Source of the DNA: Clostridia bacterium
GTDB lineage: Bacteria; Bacillota; Clostridia; Oscillospirales; CAG-272
DNA length: 50,552 nt
NCBI GenBank assembly: GCA_017399145.1
Contig: JAFQEG010000003.1
Location: forward strand, 1-50,552
Reading direction: 5' to 3'
Shown here: piece by piece, positions 11,901-18,446 of the stretch
Layout of the letters: each line of letters starts with the position of its first letter
Numbering within the stretch: position 1 is the stretch's first letter
Translations under genes and position numbers: made by a program
Notes under the pieces: generated by a model
What the model saw: only the letters and a program-made list of their open reading frames with translations
The model's database searches: none
What the model was told of the DNA's origin: nothing

Positions 11901-11926
11901 AGCATTACTGCTAAAAACTTTTTCAT
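8906..11926 (-). CDS. Large secreted protein with discoidin-like domains and repeated CxxC modules
   Basis: A 1006-aa exported protein of unrecognised function. A signal peptide (MKKFLAVMLSLLMILPIFTTYA) is followed by two similar beta-rich domains (about residues 35-190 and 195-350), each with an EVLVDGN/SALTDGN-like strand, CNG(K/R)GTL and a Y-W-E-I-(E/Q)-T end, suggesting discoidin/CBM-like folds. Then come repeats of the type ATGHxW, TCxxxGY, CxxCG (from about residue 360), interrupted by another discoidin-like domain (around 505-680). Eight CxxC-like pairs are visible. Near the C-terminus, DYDANNNEKVSVYE looks like one EF-hand/dockerin-type loop. No LPXTG or membrane anchor was seen. A lipoprotein gene lies 50 bp upstream in the same operon. 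A cell-surface or glycan-binding role is an inference. Confidence 0.8.
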   Translation of the reverse strand: MKKFLAVMLSLLMILPIFTTYAFGDTGSSSPDVTSQATNIANQATIEIDGENILDSVRTEVLVDGNRESGTKSPSTRTFSYILSFDETSYFTDVIIVCNGKGTLATKNSLSGGETFDEIQYNITVLTATFYKEDKVLYTETKDVSKMTEWHIKKPLMADKIVVTVGNEDCPRSSASYIWEIETYALTGIELCDVQLHNIASSAEFSFDSYREDDPETPDVNEKTDPWWAVKWSALTDGNIETGTHSPKGGQYSFFMSYPKEYLFSEITFYCNGRGTLVGNGQKLEEYVYNNSMVQILLYDIDGELVYDSKDISVSGLEAKIDPYVEAATIEFRMFNGKHSGAEYMWEIQTMVETGNHLFEMTDSANPTCDESGYKEFSCHCGKVIKQIVPATGFHQWDDGVILEGNEATNEANGILTKTCALCGSTGEFDIPATGHNWNTGTVVPPTCTDGGYTKYECLDDGCTLSYTADPKQATGHDWDDGEVITPAKVGVEGLERLTCRACGNTRDVKIGALKYSTNTEAFNIKEACDSVTVKYNTESDLYKPDITTEGEKLLAEEDVWKMFDDNNDTRWYAPPGSTVEIILDRTYYITHGDISATSNWARFDVFFYYDDQLNASSGTDNFQAFDLSNPKVSDMSAALKYGSKVNRIVISVNHAKWPNGNAAKIHDIHLTVHACEVIEENYYLPEAADARYTPATCTTDGKTVSICPVCDLETPVTLPHDEWGHTPGTLEIIEPPTCSTYGTAKSTCTACSFAIEEIKVPPTYVHEFTQEVTFMDALCGFMGIKQIVCPGCGKVGSQEPIPATGAHNYDWVEKYPSTFTSEGENSWECTGCACVDPAVGTTKFEAIEKKTIEEELITFEGCSIRVTDYIGLRLTYRLNLEYFDVLGYECDIRVISEVTNAEGVTKTVESYGKYSEGKYDAETGEVSVVLNPYSVYDEYEVKTYVRLMNFLGIEYVDCEMDLSDYDANNNEKVSVYEVVKYLVDNKQVPDSKLEPLFNEIVAGKK

Positions 11927-11976
11927 ATCTTGTCCTTTCTTATTGGAAAACTAAACTAAAACTACGAAAATACGTG

Positions 11977-12240
11977 TTAATTTACCTTGATTTCATTATC
12001 GTTTTCAATGTTATCATTAACACCCTCGGGCAAAACAAAATCTTCCTTCTTATCAGGAACATCTTGGTCGTCATCTGGTATAAGGTTATTGCCTCCACCT
12101 GAGCCTGTTTCGATTTGTGATTGGTCACCACTACCACTTCCTGTGTCGATTGGGTCGCCGCTATTGTTGTTGCAACCACAAGCTACAAAAGAGCTAACTA
12201 CAACCATAAGAATAAGTAGTAGGCAAAGAATTTTCTTCAT
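11977..12240 (-). CDS. Small predicted lipoprotein
   Basis: An 87-aa protein starting at the ATG at 12240, chosen because AAGGAGG is well spaced there and a signal peptide begins at once (MKKILCLLLILMVVVSSFVACG). The lipobox FVAC places the lipidated Cys at about residue 20. The mature part is a low-complexity Gly/Ser/Asp chain ending in an acidic tail, with no recognisable domain. A longer reading upstream (to 12324) runs through the promoter and is not used. It is the first gene of an operon with the large secreted protein, which suggests a membrane-anchored partner or spacer, but the role is unknown. Confidence 0.75.
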   Translation of the reverse strand: MKKILCLLLILMVVVSSFVACGCNNNSGDPIDTGSGSGDQSQIETGSGGGNNLIPDDDQDVPDKKEDFVLPEGVNDNIENDNEIKVN

Positions 12241-12295
12241 GTTTTCCTCCTTGTCATTGGGAATATACCCAAAATTATGAATTACTTCATTAAAT

Positions 12296-12324
12296 ATTAT
12301 AGCATATAATATATAATCTGTCAA
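12296..12324 (-). promoter_or_regulatory. Sigma-A promoter of the lipoprotein and secreted-protein operon
   Basis: Minus strand: TTGACA (12324-12319), 17 bp ending in TGC, TATAAT (12301-12296). It is full consensus at both hexamers with an extended -10, among the strongest-looking promoters in the window. Confidence 0.92.
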
Positions 12325-12501
12325 GTTGCTAAAAAATTTTTATCCAACTTTTGCACTTTTGTTTATTACTCACAAAAACATTTGTTTTTTACTCCTAAAA
12401 AATCGGCTTCAAAAACCATTTTTTAGAATTTTTTTGTGCAAACTGCACATTTTAATGGTTAAAAGTGCATTTTTGAGAATAATTCATTTTCGGATAAAAT
12501 A

Positions 12502-12534
12502 AAAAAAATAACCCTGTACAAAGTACAGGGTTTT
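12502..12534 (-). terminator. Terminator of tRNA-Lys
   Basis: Perfect stem CCCTGTAC (12512-12519) with GTACAGGG (12523-12530), then on the minus strand TTATTTTTTTT. Confidence 0.85.
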
Positions 12535-12610
12535 TGGTGCTCTTGCGGAGATTCGAACTCCGGACCCCTTGATTAAAAGTCAAGTGCTCTACCGACTGAG
12601 CTACAAGGGC
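12535..12610 (-). tRNA. tRNA-Lys (anticodon TTT)
   Basis: 76 nt with an encoded CCA (minus-strand 3' end at 12535). The cloverleaf reads: acceptor GCCCTTG with CAAGAGC, D stem GCTC/GAGC, anticodon stem CTTGA/TCAAG around loop CTTTTAA, and T stem CGGAG/CTCCG around TTCGAAT. Six of seven acceptor pairs are Watson-Crick; position 3-70 is a C-A mismatch. The gene has its own promoter and terminator, so it appears to be an expressed single tRNA gene. Confidence 0.95.
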
Positions 12611-12626
12611 GAACCAACGCTTATAT

Positions 12627-12655
12627 ATAATAGCACACAACTTTCTTTTTGTCAA
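12627..12655 (-). promoter_or_regulatory. Sigma-A promoter of tRNA-Lys
   Basis: Minus strand: TTGACA (12655-12650), 17 bp ending in TGC, TATTAT (12632-12627). Confidence 0.9.
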
Positions 12656-12709
12656 TACTAATTTTTTAGTTTTTGAATTTTTTTAAACTAAATTTCGAAT
12701 CGGTTATTA

Positions 12710-12738
12710 TTGACAACAGATTTCATTGGTGATATACT
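12710..12738 (+). promoter_or_regulatory. Sigma-A promoter of the esterase-SDR pair
   Basis: TTGACA (12710-12715), 17 bp ending in TGA, TATACT (12733-12738). Confidence 0.88.
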
Positions 12739-12781
12739 CATTTGTAGAGTGTCAACTCAAAATTTTTATTAAGAGGTACAT

Positions 12782-13552
12782 ATGAAAACTATTCAGCTTT
12801 GGGAAAATCCTCCCTACATTAAGTATTCAAACACCGAATTTCGCGCTTCAATTACTGAATTTAAGGTGAACGACAAGCCAACTGCAGTAATCGTTTGTCC
12901 CGGCGGTGGATATTGGGGCAAGGCAGACCACGAAAAATCACCTATTGCAGAAATGTTCAATCAAGGTGGTATCAACGCATACACACTTGATTATAGTGTT
13001 AATCAATGTCACAAGTTTGCACCACTTGCTGACGTACAAAGAGCGATTAGAATTTTGCGCTCAATGAATTATGAAAAGATTGCAGTTTGTGGCTTCTCTG
13101 CTGGTGGTCACTTAACTTGTACAAGTGCGACTATGTACAATTTCAAGGCTTATGCGCCAACTGACGAAATTGATATGCTATCTGCCCGTCCTGATGCATT
13201 TATTCCTTGTTATCCTGTTGTCTCCTTCATTAAGGATTATTCACATATGGGTTCAAGACAAGCACTTCTTCGTGACGAATGGGAAAACGAAGAGTTGGCA
13301 ATGCTATTTTCAAACGAGGAGCACGTAACTTCAGACACTCCCCCCTGCTTTTTATGGCATACGGCTACTGACGATGTAGTGCCAGTCAAAAATTCACTCG
13401 CCCTTGCCGAGGCACTTTCTGCTAATAAGGTTTACTTCGAAATGCACATTTTCCCTGTTGGCTGTCACGGTCTTGGACTCGCCAAGGACAAAAACGACGT
13501 GGGTATATGGTCTGATTGTGCTTGTACATTCTTAAAGAATCTAGGATTTTGA
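12782..13552 (+). CDS. Alpha/beta-hydrolase, acetyl-esterase/lipase type
   Basis: A 256-aa cytosolic hydrolase without a signal peptide. The oxyanion-hole loop CPGGGYWGKADHE (about 39-51), nucleophile elbow GFSAGGH with Ser106, acid residue in TATDDVVPV (Asp197/198) and His229 in GCHG make a complete catalytic triad. This arrangement is typical of the BD-FAE/acetyl-xylan-esterase-like branch that deacetylates sugars, but the substrate cannot be read from sequence. AAGAGGT precedes the ATG. The SDR gene starts 10 bp downstream, so the two are cotranscribed. Confidence 0.85.
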   Translation: MKTIQLWENPPYIKYSNTEFRASITEFKVNDKPTAVIVCPGGGYWGKADHEKSPIAEMFNQGGINAYTLDYSVNQCHKFAPLADVQRAIRILRSMNYEKIAVCGFSAGGHLTCTSATMYNFKAYAPTDEIDMLSARPDAFIPCYPVVSFIKDYSHMGSRQALLRDEWENEELAMLFSNEEHVTSDTPPCFLWHTATDDVVPVKNSLALAEALSANKVYFEMHIFPVGCHGLGLAKDKNDVGIWSDCACTFLKNLGF

Positions 13553-13562
13553 TGAGGTTTTT

Positions 13563-14318
13563 ATGAATATAGCTATAATTACAGGCGCTTCAAGTGGTAT
13601 TGGTGTTGAATTTTTCAAGGAAATGCAAAAAGAAGCGCTTGACGAGGTTTGGGTAATTGCCAGACGCGAGCAAAAGCTTAACGAAATTTGTGAAAAATAT
13701 GGAAAAATAAAACACAGGGTCCTACCAATGGATATAACCTGTGCAGAAAAGCTAAAGGAATTTTCTTCTATTTTGGATTTAGAAAAGCCCAATATAAGAT
13801 TCCTTTTTAACAATGCTGGCTTTGGCATTCACGGGGATTTGGACCAAGCTGATTATGTTGCACAGGGCAAAATGGTTGATTTAAATGTTCGTGCTTTAAC
13901 CGAGATTACTACAATAGCACTCCCCTATATGACAAAGGGCGCTTGTATAATCAATACTTGTTCAATAGCTTCCTTTGTACCTAACCCTCGTATGACCGTT
14001 TATTCTGCTACAAAGGCTTACGTTATGAGCTTTACAAAATCTCTTCGATTTGAATTGAAAAAGAAAAAGATTAACGTAACTGCTATTTGCCCCGGTCCTA
14101 TGACTACGGAATTTTTAGAGGTTGCTGGTATTGACAAGGGAGTTTCAAAAGCCTTTGATACTCTTCCCTATTGCAATCCTGAAAAGACAGCTAAAAAAGG
14201 CATACGTGCATCTAAGCGTGGCAAGTGTGTTTACACACCACGAGGCTTTTATAAATTTTACAGGCTACTTGCGAAGCTTCTTCCACATTCTCTTTTATTG
14301 TATGCTTCAAAAACCTAA
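13563..14318 (+). CDS. Short-chain dehydrogenase/reductase
   Basis: A classical SDR of 251 aa: cofactor loop TGASSGIG (7-14), NNAG (83-86), and catalytic Ser134, Tyr147 and Lys151 in NTCSIAS and YSATK, followed by the CPGPMTTEF loop. RRE after the second strand suggests NADP(H) preference, which is an inference. The C-terminal basic and hydrophobic stretch (YKFYRLLAKLLPHSLLLY) resembles DltE/YqjQ-type SDRs that sit near membranes. GATGAGG serves as ribosome site and overlaps the esterase stop. Substrate unknown. Confidence 0.88.
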   Translation: MNIAIITGASSGIGVEFFKEMQKEALDEVWVIARREQKLNEICEKYGKIKHRVLPMDITCAEKLKEFSSILDLEKPNIRFLFNNAGFGIHGDLDQADYVAQGKMVDLNVRALTEITTIALPYMTKGACIINTCSIASFVPNPRMTVYSATKAYVMSFTKSLRFELKKKKINVTAICPGPMTTEFLEVAGIDKGVSKAFDTLPYCNPEKTAKKGIRASKRGKCVYTPRGFYKFYRLLAKLLPHSLLLYASKT

Positions 14319-14322
14319 TGGG

Positions 14323-14362
14323 TATTCTAAAATAAATATATATTTACTTTAGAATATTTTTT
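14323..14362 (+). terminator. Terminator of the esterase-SDR pair
   Basis: Stem TATTCTAAA (14323-14331) with TTTAGAATA (14348-14356), long AT loop that can pair further, then TTTTTT. Confidence 0.75.
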
Positions 14363-14404
14363 GTAAATTTTTGTTTACTTTCGTCTGTTTTTTTATTAAA
14401 AATC

Positions 14405-14433
14405 TTTACTTTTTTTCCTTTATATGTTAAAAT
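14405..14433 (+). promoter_or_regulatory. Sigma-A promoter of the Na/Pi cotransporter gene
   Basis: TTTACT (14405-14410), 17 bp ending in TGT, TAAAAT (14428-14433). Confidence 0.75.
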
Positions 14434-14435
14434 AG

Positions 14436-14468
14436 CGATAGTCAATTATTTATTGGCTATCGTTTTTT
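14436..14468 (+). promoter_or_regulatory. Terminator-like hairpin between the promoter and RBS of the Na/Pi cotransporter gene
   Basis: CGATAGTCAAT (14436-14446) pairs with ATTGGCTATCG (14452-14462), 11 bp with one T-G, loop TATTT, then TTTTTT (14463-14468). It lies at or just after the expected start site, so it could be an attenuator or a 5' stabilising hairpin. The upstream SDR gene already has its own terminator. Confidence 0.5.
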
Positions 14469-14494
14469 AGTTAATTTTTCTCACGGAGGATTTT

Positions 14495-16315
14495 ATGAGC
14501 GTTATTGATGCTTTAACAACCATCTCTATTTTGCTTGGTGGTCTTGCCTTCTTCCTCTACGGCATGAATATCATGACTAATGGTCTTGAGAGAATGGCAG
14601 GCGGTAAGCTTGAGACAATTTTGAAAAAGGCTTCCTCTAACAAGTTCAAGGGTATGGCTCTTGGTTGCGGAGTAACTGCAGTTATTCAAAGCTCCTCAGC
14701 AACTACGGTTATGATAGTTGGTCTTGTTGGCTCAGGAATTATGACCTTACCACAAACAATCGGTATGCTTATGGGTACAAATATTGGTACAACCATAACA
14801 CCTTGGATTACTGCCCTTCCCGCACTTGGTGGAAACGCAGGCGAAGGACTTGAATGGTTAAATTTACTTAAGCCATCATTCTTTACTCCACTCATCGCGG
14901 TTGTCGGCATTATTTTAATAATGTTCTTTAGTAAAAGAAACAGAAAGAACAAGGATATTGGCACTATTTGTCTTGGATTTGCAGTTTTGATGCAAGGCAT
15001 GGAGCTTATGTCCGACTCAGTTTCATTTCTTAAGGATCAGCCAGAGGCATTCCAAGCAGTTATAGGATTCTTCCAAACACCTTACATTGGAATTTGGTTA
15101 GGTCTTATTCTTGCTACTCTTTTTACAACCATTATTCAATCAAGCTCAGCATCCGTTGGTGTATTGCAAGCGCTTGTAATAGGTAGTGGCGCCGGCATTC
15201 CTTTCAAGGTTGCTATTCCAATCATTCTCGGCTTTAACATCGGCACTTGCGTAACTGCTGTTATCTCCAGTCTAGGTACCAACAGAAATGCAAAGCGTGT
15301 TGCCGTAACTCACTTAGTTATCAAAATCGTTGCCGTTGCATTGTGCTTCATACCTTTTGCCATCATTGGTCTGTTCGACAACGGCAGTATCTTAGGTTGG
15401 AACGTTTCAGTTTGGTCTATTGCTATATTCCATACGCTATTCAACGTTGTTACAACTGTTATTCTTCTTCCATTTAGCAAGCTGTTTGAAAAGGCTGCGT
15501 ACCTTATTATCAAGGACAAGAAGGAAGAAAAGGATTCTGTTGCATTTATCGACCCAATCCTCATTCATCAATCTCCTGCGGTTGCACTTACAGAGTGTTC
15601 TAACTTAACCCTTGATATGTGTAAGCTATCAAAGCACACTGTTGTTACAGCGATTGATAATCTCTATTCATATAACTCAAAAACTGCACAATTGATTGTT
15701 GATAACGAGCAGAAAATTGACAAATACGAGGATAGCCTTGGTACTTATCTCGTACAAATTTCCTCACGTGCCTTGTCTGACCCTGACAGTAGGAAGATTT
15801 CTAAGCTTCTCCACACAATTGGTGACCTTGAAAGAATTTCTGACCACGCAGTTAGCATTCTAAAGGTAGCCGAGGAATTAAAGAATAAGGAAATTGTATT
15901 CTCTACCGATGCAACCAAAGAAATTGAGATAATCGCCTCTGCTACAAAGGAAATACTTGATATAACCGAGCAAGCATTCCTTGAAAACGACCTTGACATT
16001 GCTAAAAAGGTTGAGCCTCTTGAACAGGTTATCGACAAGCTTATTGCTAGTACAAAATCTAACCACATTGTAAGACTTCGTGCAGGCGCTTGTACTATTG
16101 AGCTTGGATTTGTTCTTTCCGATTTGCTTAATAACTATGCAAGAATTTCAGACCACTGCTCCAATATCGCTGTTGCGGTTATTGAAACCGCTCACAATAG
16201 CTTTGGTACTCACGAATATCTTAACATGGTTAAATCTAGCCACGACGAAGAGTTTGAAAAGGAATTTAAGAAATTCGACGAGAAATATTCAATCAAGGCG
16301 TCAACACAAGCATAA
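14495..16315 (+). CDS. Na+/phosphate cotransporter family protein with C-terminal PhoU-like domain
   Basis: A 606-aa membrane protein. The N-terminal ~350 residues hold two inverted Na/Pi-II repeats, each with the hallmark QSSSA motif (VIQSSSATTVMIVG and IIQSSSASVGVLQA) and paired hydrophobic helices. The C-terminal ~220 residues are helical and PhoU-like (KISKLLHTIGDLERISDHA and related repeats). This is the NptA/YjbB architecture and suggests sodium-coupled phosphate transport or efflux; direction and ion were not tested. CGGAGGA lies 6 nt before the ATG. Monocistronic, with promoter, leader hairpin and terminator. Confidence 0.92.
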   Translation: MSVIDALTTISILLGGLAFFLYGMNIMTNGLERMAGGKLETILKKASSNKFKGMALGCGVTAVIQSSSATTVMIVGLVGSGIMTLPQTIGMLMGTNIGTTITPWITALPALGGNAGEGLEWLNLLKPSFFTPLIAVVGIILIMFFSKRNRKNKDIGTICLGFAVLMQGMELMSDSVSFLKDQPEAFQAVIGFFQTPYIGIWLGLILATLFTTIIQSSSASVGVLQALVIGSGAGIPFKVAIPIILGFNIGTCVTAVISSLGTNRNAKRVAVTHLVIKIVAVALCFIPFAIIGLFDNGSILGWNVSVWSIAIFHTLFNVVTTVILLPFSKLFEKAAYLIIKDKKEEKDSVAFIDPILIHQSPAVALTECSNLTLDMCKLSKHTVVTAIDNLYSYNSKTAQLIVDNEQKIDKYEDSLGTYLVQISSRALSDPDSRKISKLLHTIGDLERISDHAVSILKVAEELKNKEIVFSTDATKEIEIIASATKEILDITEQAFLENDLDIAKKVEPLEQVIDKLIASTKSNHIVRLRAGACTIELGFVLSDLLNNYARISDHCSNIAVAVIETAHNSFGTHEYLNMVKSSHDEEFEKEFKKFDEKYSIKASTQA

Positions 16316-16322
16316 CTACAAA

Positions 16323-16348
16323 AAAAGAGGGCAAAATTGCCCTCTTTT
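16323..16348 (+). terminator. Terminator of the Na/Pi cotransporter gene
   Basis: Perfect 12-bp stem AAAAGAGGGCAA (16323-16334) with TTGCCCTCTTTT (16337-16348). Confidence 0.92.
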
Positions 16349-16387
16349 GATTTATACAAAATGGCTAACCCTTAGGTTAGCCATTTT
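16349..16387 (-). terminator. Terminator of the ComEC-like hydrolase gene
   Basis: Perfect 13-bp stem AAAATGGCTAACC (16358-16370) with GGTTAGCCATTTT (16375-16387), 4-nt loop. Confidence 0.85.
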
Positions 16388-16389
16388 CT

Positions 16390-17304
16390 TTATTTCTCTG
16401 TTTCAATACTTATTGTTGTACCATCAGTTGAGAAGATAATTGAGCCACTTTCGTCGGTACGGTATATCTTTACGTCATCTATTGCTTCAAAGCGCTCCAT
16501 TGCCTCTGTGTGTGGATGTCCATATTTATTGTCCTCACCACAAGAAATTACAATATATTCTGGTGTTGCCTTGTCAAGTAGTGCTTGGCTTGATGAGGTT
16601 CTTGACCCGTGATGTCCTGCCTTGAAAACATTACAGTCGAGTTGTAGTCTTGTATAAGTCTCGACTATATCCTCCTCTGCTTCCTTTTCAGCATCTCCTG
16701 ATAGTAGAAATTTTATATTGCCCCATCTTACTAACATTGTTATACTATAATCGTTTGAGTCCTTGTAATTATTCTTTAATGGTGCTAAAACGTCGATATT
16801 CAATTGACCCATTCCAAAGCTTTCACCTACTATATCGTTAGCGAAAATTACGTTTATGCTTTCGTCATTTTCAAGTGCTTCAATAAAGCTTTCGTACATT
16901 TTTGTTGTTTTTTCTTGGTCAGGAATTAAAACGTTTGCAACCTCGAAATTATTCAAAACCTCAACAGCCTCACCGAAATGGTCGGAGTCAAAGTGAGTAA
17001 TTACAAAATAGTCTAGCTTGGTAACATTATGAGCCTTTAGGTAGTTAATAAGCACGTTATCACTATCCTTCTCACCCGTGTCAATTAGCATAGTCTTTGA
17101 GTCTGCCATAATCAAGGTGGCATCGCCCTGTCCTATGTCAACAAAATGTACCTGTGCTGTGCCCTCTGGGATTTCATAATCCTGTGGCATTTGCTCAAAT
17201 AATAAATTTAGTAGCTCCTCGCAGGAACAAAAAACGCAAATAAGTGAAAGAATAAGTGTAATTAATAAAATTCTTTTTAGTATTTGCCCTTTGGTCTTCT
17301 TCAT
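16390..17304 (-). CDS. Secreted or lipid-anchored ComEC-type metallo-beta-lactamase-fold hydrolase
   Basis: 304 aa. An N-terminal hydrophobic segment ends in FCSC, a plausible lipobox with Cys28. The rest is the metallo-hydrolase domain found at the C-terminus of ComEC: VHFVDIGQGDATLI, then the metal motif THFDSDH (103-109), FLLSGD, and AGHHGS near the end. The ComEC membrane channel is absent, so this is a stand-alone extracellular hydrolase, possibly acting on DNA or phosphodiesters. Substrate is an inference. Its own promoter and terminator isolate it from its neighbours. Confidence 0.85.
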   Translation of the reverse strand: MKKTKGQILKRILLITLILSLICVFCSCEELLNLLFEQMPQDYEIPEGTAQVHFVDIGQGDATLIMADSKTMLIDTGEKDSDNVLINYLKAHNVTKLDYFVITHFDSDHFGEAVEVLNNFEVANVLIPDQEKTTKMYESFIEALENDESINVIFANDIVGESFGMGQLNIDVLAPLKNNYKDSNDYSITMLVRWGNIKFLLSGDAEKEAEEDIVETYTRLQLDCNVFKAGHHGSRTSSSQALLDKATPEYIVISCGEDNKYGHPHTEAMERFEAIDDVKIYRTDESGSIIFSTDGTTISIETEK

Positions 17305-17334
17305 AATATTTCCTCGCTTTCCTATTATATATTT

Positions 17335-17363
17335 ATTCTAACACACAACGTATTAAAAATCAA
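17335..17363 (-). promoter_or_regulatory. Sigma-A promoter of the ComEC-like hydrolase gene
   Basis: Minus strand: TTGATT (17363-17358), 17 bp ending in TGT, TAGAAT (17340-17335). Confidence 0.8.
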
Positions 17364-17371
17364 TGTAATTT

Positions 17372-17400
17372 AAAGAAAAAAGCGTTGAAATTCAACGCTT
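17372..17400 (-). terminator. Terminator of queT
   Basis: AAGCGTTG (17380-17387) pairs with CAACGCTT (17393-17400), with a T-run on the minus strand. The stem overlaps the last codons of queT. Confidence 0.82.
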
Positions 17401-17880
17401 AAAAATCTTTGATTTTTCTATGGCTAGTAACAGTATGATGCCAAAAATATAAACTGATACCACCTCACCCAAAAAAACTCCCCCAAGTGTTAAAAGATAA
17501 CTACCTATACTCCAATCGTGAGTGTACGAAATTATTATAACAAACGGGACAAGAATTGTATTTGCAAGTATTGGTGGAATTGGACAAAGATACTTGTTTC
17601 TTATCTTACTAGTACCGACAGCGCCTATAAGAGTAGCTAACGTACCAACAATAATATCAAGAAGTGAGCACCCCATTGATATGTTGGAAATTAAGCACCC
17701 TAAAACAAGCCCTGGGATTGCTCCCGGTATAAAATACGGAAGTATTGTAAGCACCTCTCCTAATCGAAGCTGAATCACCCCCGAGGACATTCCAATTGCG
17801 TTAGAAAGCCAAGTAAGTGCAACGTACATAGCGCCAATAATTGCCGAATAGGTGATTGACCTTAATCCTTTGCTTTTCAT
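17392..17880 (-). CDS. queT: QueT-type transporter (queuosine precursor uptake)
   Basis: A 162-aa integral membrane protein with about five hydrophobic segments, matching the QueT family: a small N-terminus, the LRLGEVLTILPYF motif, then PGLVLGCLISN. QueT proteins are thought to import preQ1 or a related precursor for tRNA queuosine. A preQ1-I riboswitch in its leader independently supports the assignment. ECF transporter partners are not encoded nearby. Expression is probably shut off at translation when preQ1 is bound. Ends in TGA, overlapped by the terminator. Confidence 0.92.
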   Translation of the reverse strand: MKSKGLRSITYSAIIGAMYVALTWLSNAIGMSSGVIQLRLGEVLTILPYFIPGAIPGLVLGCLISNISMGCSLLDIIVGTLATLIGAVGTSKIRNKYLCPIPPILANTILVPFVIIISYTHDWSIGSYLLTLGGVFLGEVVSVYIFGIILLLAIEKSKIFKR

Positions 17881-17885
17881 ATTTA

Positions 17886-17926
17886 CTCCTTAGTTTTGTT
17901 TTAAGTGAGGATGGTTTCGAACTCAC
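17886..17926 (-). promoter_or_regulatory. PreQ1-I riboswitch in the queT leader
   Basis: On the minus strand, P1 GTGAG (17926-17922) pairs with CTCAC (17909-17905) around loop TTCGAAACCATC. An A-rich tail TTAAAACAAAACTAAGG follows and runs into the Shine-Dalgarno AAGGAG. The tail closely resembles that of the type I preQ1 aptamer, and CC in the loop could pair with GG of the ribosome site to form the H-type pseudoknot. Location in front of queT fits. Translational control is inferred. The expected transcript start is only about 2 nt upstream. Confidence 0.85.
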
Positions 17927-17934
17927 TAGGTTGA

Positions 17935-17963
17935 ATTATACCTCAAGGCTTAAAAAAAGTCAA
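17935..17963 (-). promoter_or_regulatory. Sigma-A promoter of queT
   Basis: Minus strand: TTGACT (17963-17958), 17 bp, TATAAT (17940-17935). No TGN extension. Confidence 0.85.
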
Positions 17964-17990
17964 TAGCATAGTTAATTTTTTTGCATAATA
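17960..17990 (+). promoter_or_regulatory. Possible sigma-G/F-type promoter of the PG-binding/ClpC cassette
   Basis: TCAATA (17960-17965), 18 bp, CATAATA (17984-17990). The -10 matches the sigma-G pattern CATNNTA and the -35 matches TGMATA at five of six positions. It overlaps the -35 of divergent queT. No sigma-A promoter is evident in this 73-bp gap on the plus strand. Confidence 0.4.
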
Positions 17991-18013
17991 TGTAATGATA
18001 CGGAGGTGGATAT

Positions 18014-18436
18014 ATGAACATTGAAAACGATACAGTAGGCTTCCTTACGGTTATAGTAAGGACGGCAAATGGTGCGTTGCCAGTAGAAAATGCGCAGGTT
18101 ACAATTTACGACTATGGTAACGGTGACAACGTAGCAAATAATAGCGATATTATCTATACCCTAACCACGGACAATTCCGGTAGGACACAAAAGGTTGTGC
18201 TTAGTACTAAAAGCAAGGATACCTCTTTAGCGCCTAAAAATCAAGTGCCCTTTAAGGGTTATAGCATTAATGTAGTTAAGGAAGGCTTTTACGACAGTAG
18301 CTACATTAACGTGCCAATTTATCAAGGTGTTTCCTCACTACAATTTGCAAATTTAATTCCATTATCAGAATATTCTTCGCCAACAGATGCAATTCCTAAC
18401 GACGGAAGAGTTTATGTCGAAGAGTCAAATAATTAA
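18014..18436 (+). CDS. Carboxypeptidase-regulatory-like (Ig-fold) protein of the PG-binding cassette
   Basis: 140 aa, no signal peptide. The N-terminal ~100 residues show a beta-sandwich pattern (GFLTVIVRTANGALPVENAQ, then TDNSGRTQKVVLS, then GYSINVVKEGFYDS) typical of the CarboxypepD regulatory-like or Cna-B-like fold. A short tail with PNDGRVYVEES follows. CGGAGGTGG precedes the ATG. The SpoIID-like gene starts 10 bp downstream, so the two are translationally close and probably coregulated. A structural or spore-envelope role is inferred from context only. Confidence 0.75.
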   Translation: MNIENDTVGFLTVIVRTANGALPVENAQVTIYDYGNGDNVANNSDIIYTLTTDNSGRTQKVVLSTKSKDTSLAPKNQVPFKGYSINVVKEGFYDSSYINVPIYQGVSSLQFANLIPLSEYSSPTDAIPNDGRVYVEESNN

Positions 18437-18446
18437 GGAGATAATT

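Noticed and set aside
12435-12449. A 6-bp inverted repeat TGTGCA/TGCACA between the lipoprotein gene and tRNA-Lys.
   Set aside because: It is short, without a clear T-run or gene to terminate; it may be chance in AT-rich sequence.
12452-12655. A minus-strand open frame across the tRNA-Lys.
   Set aside because: It lies over a complete tRNA gene with its own promoter and terminator.
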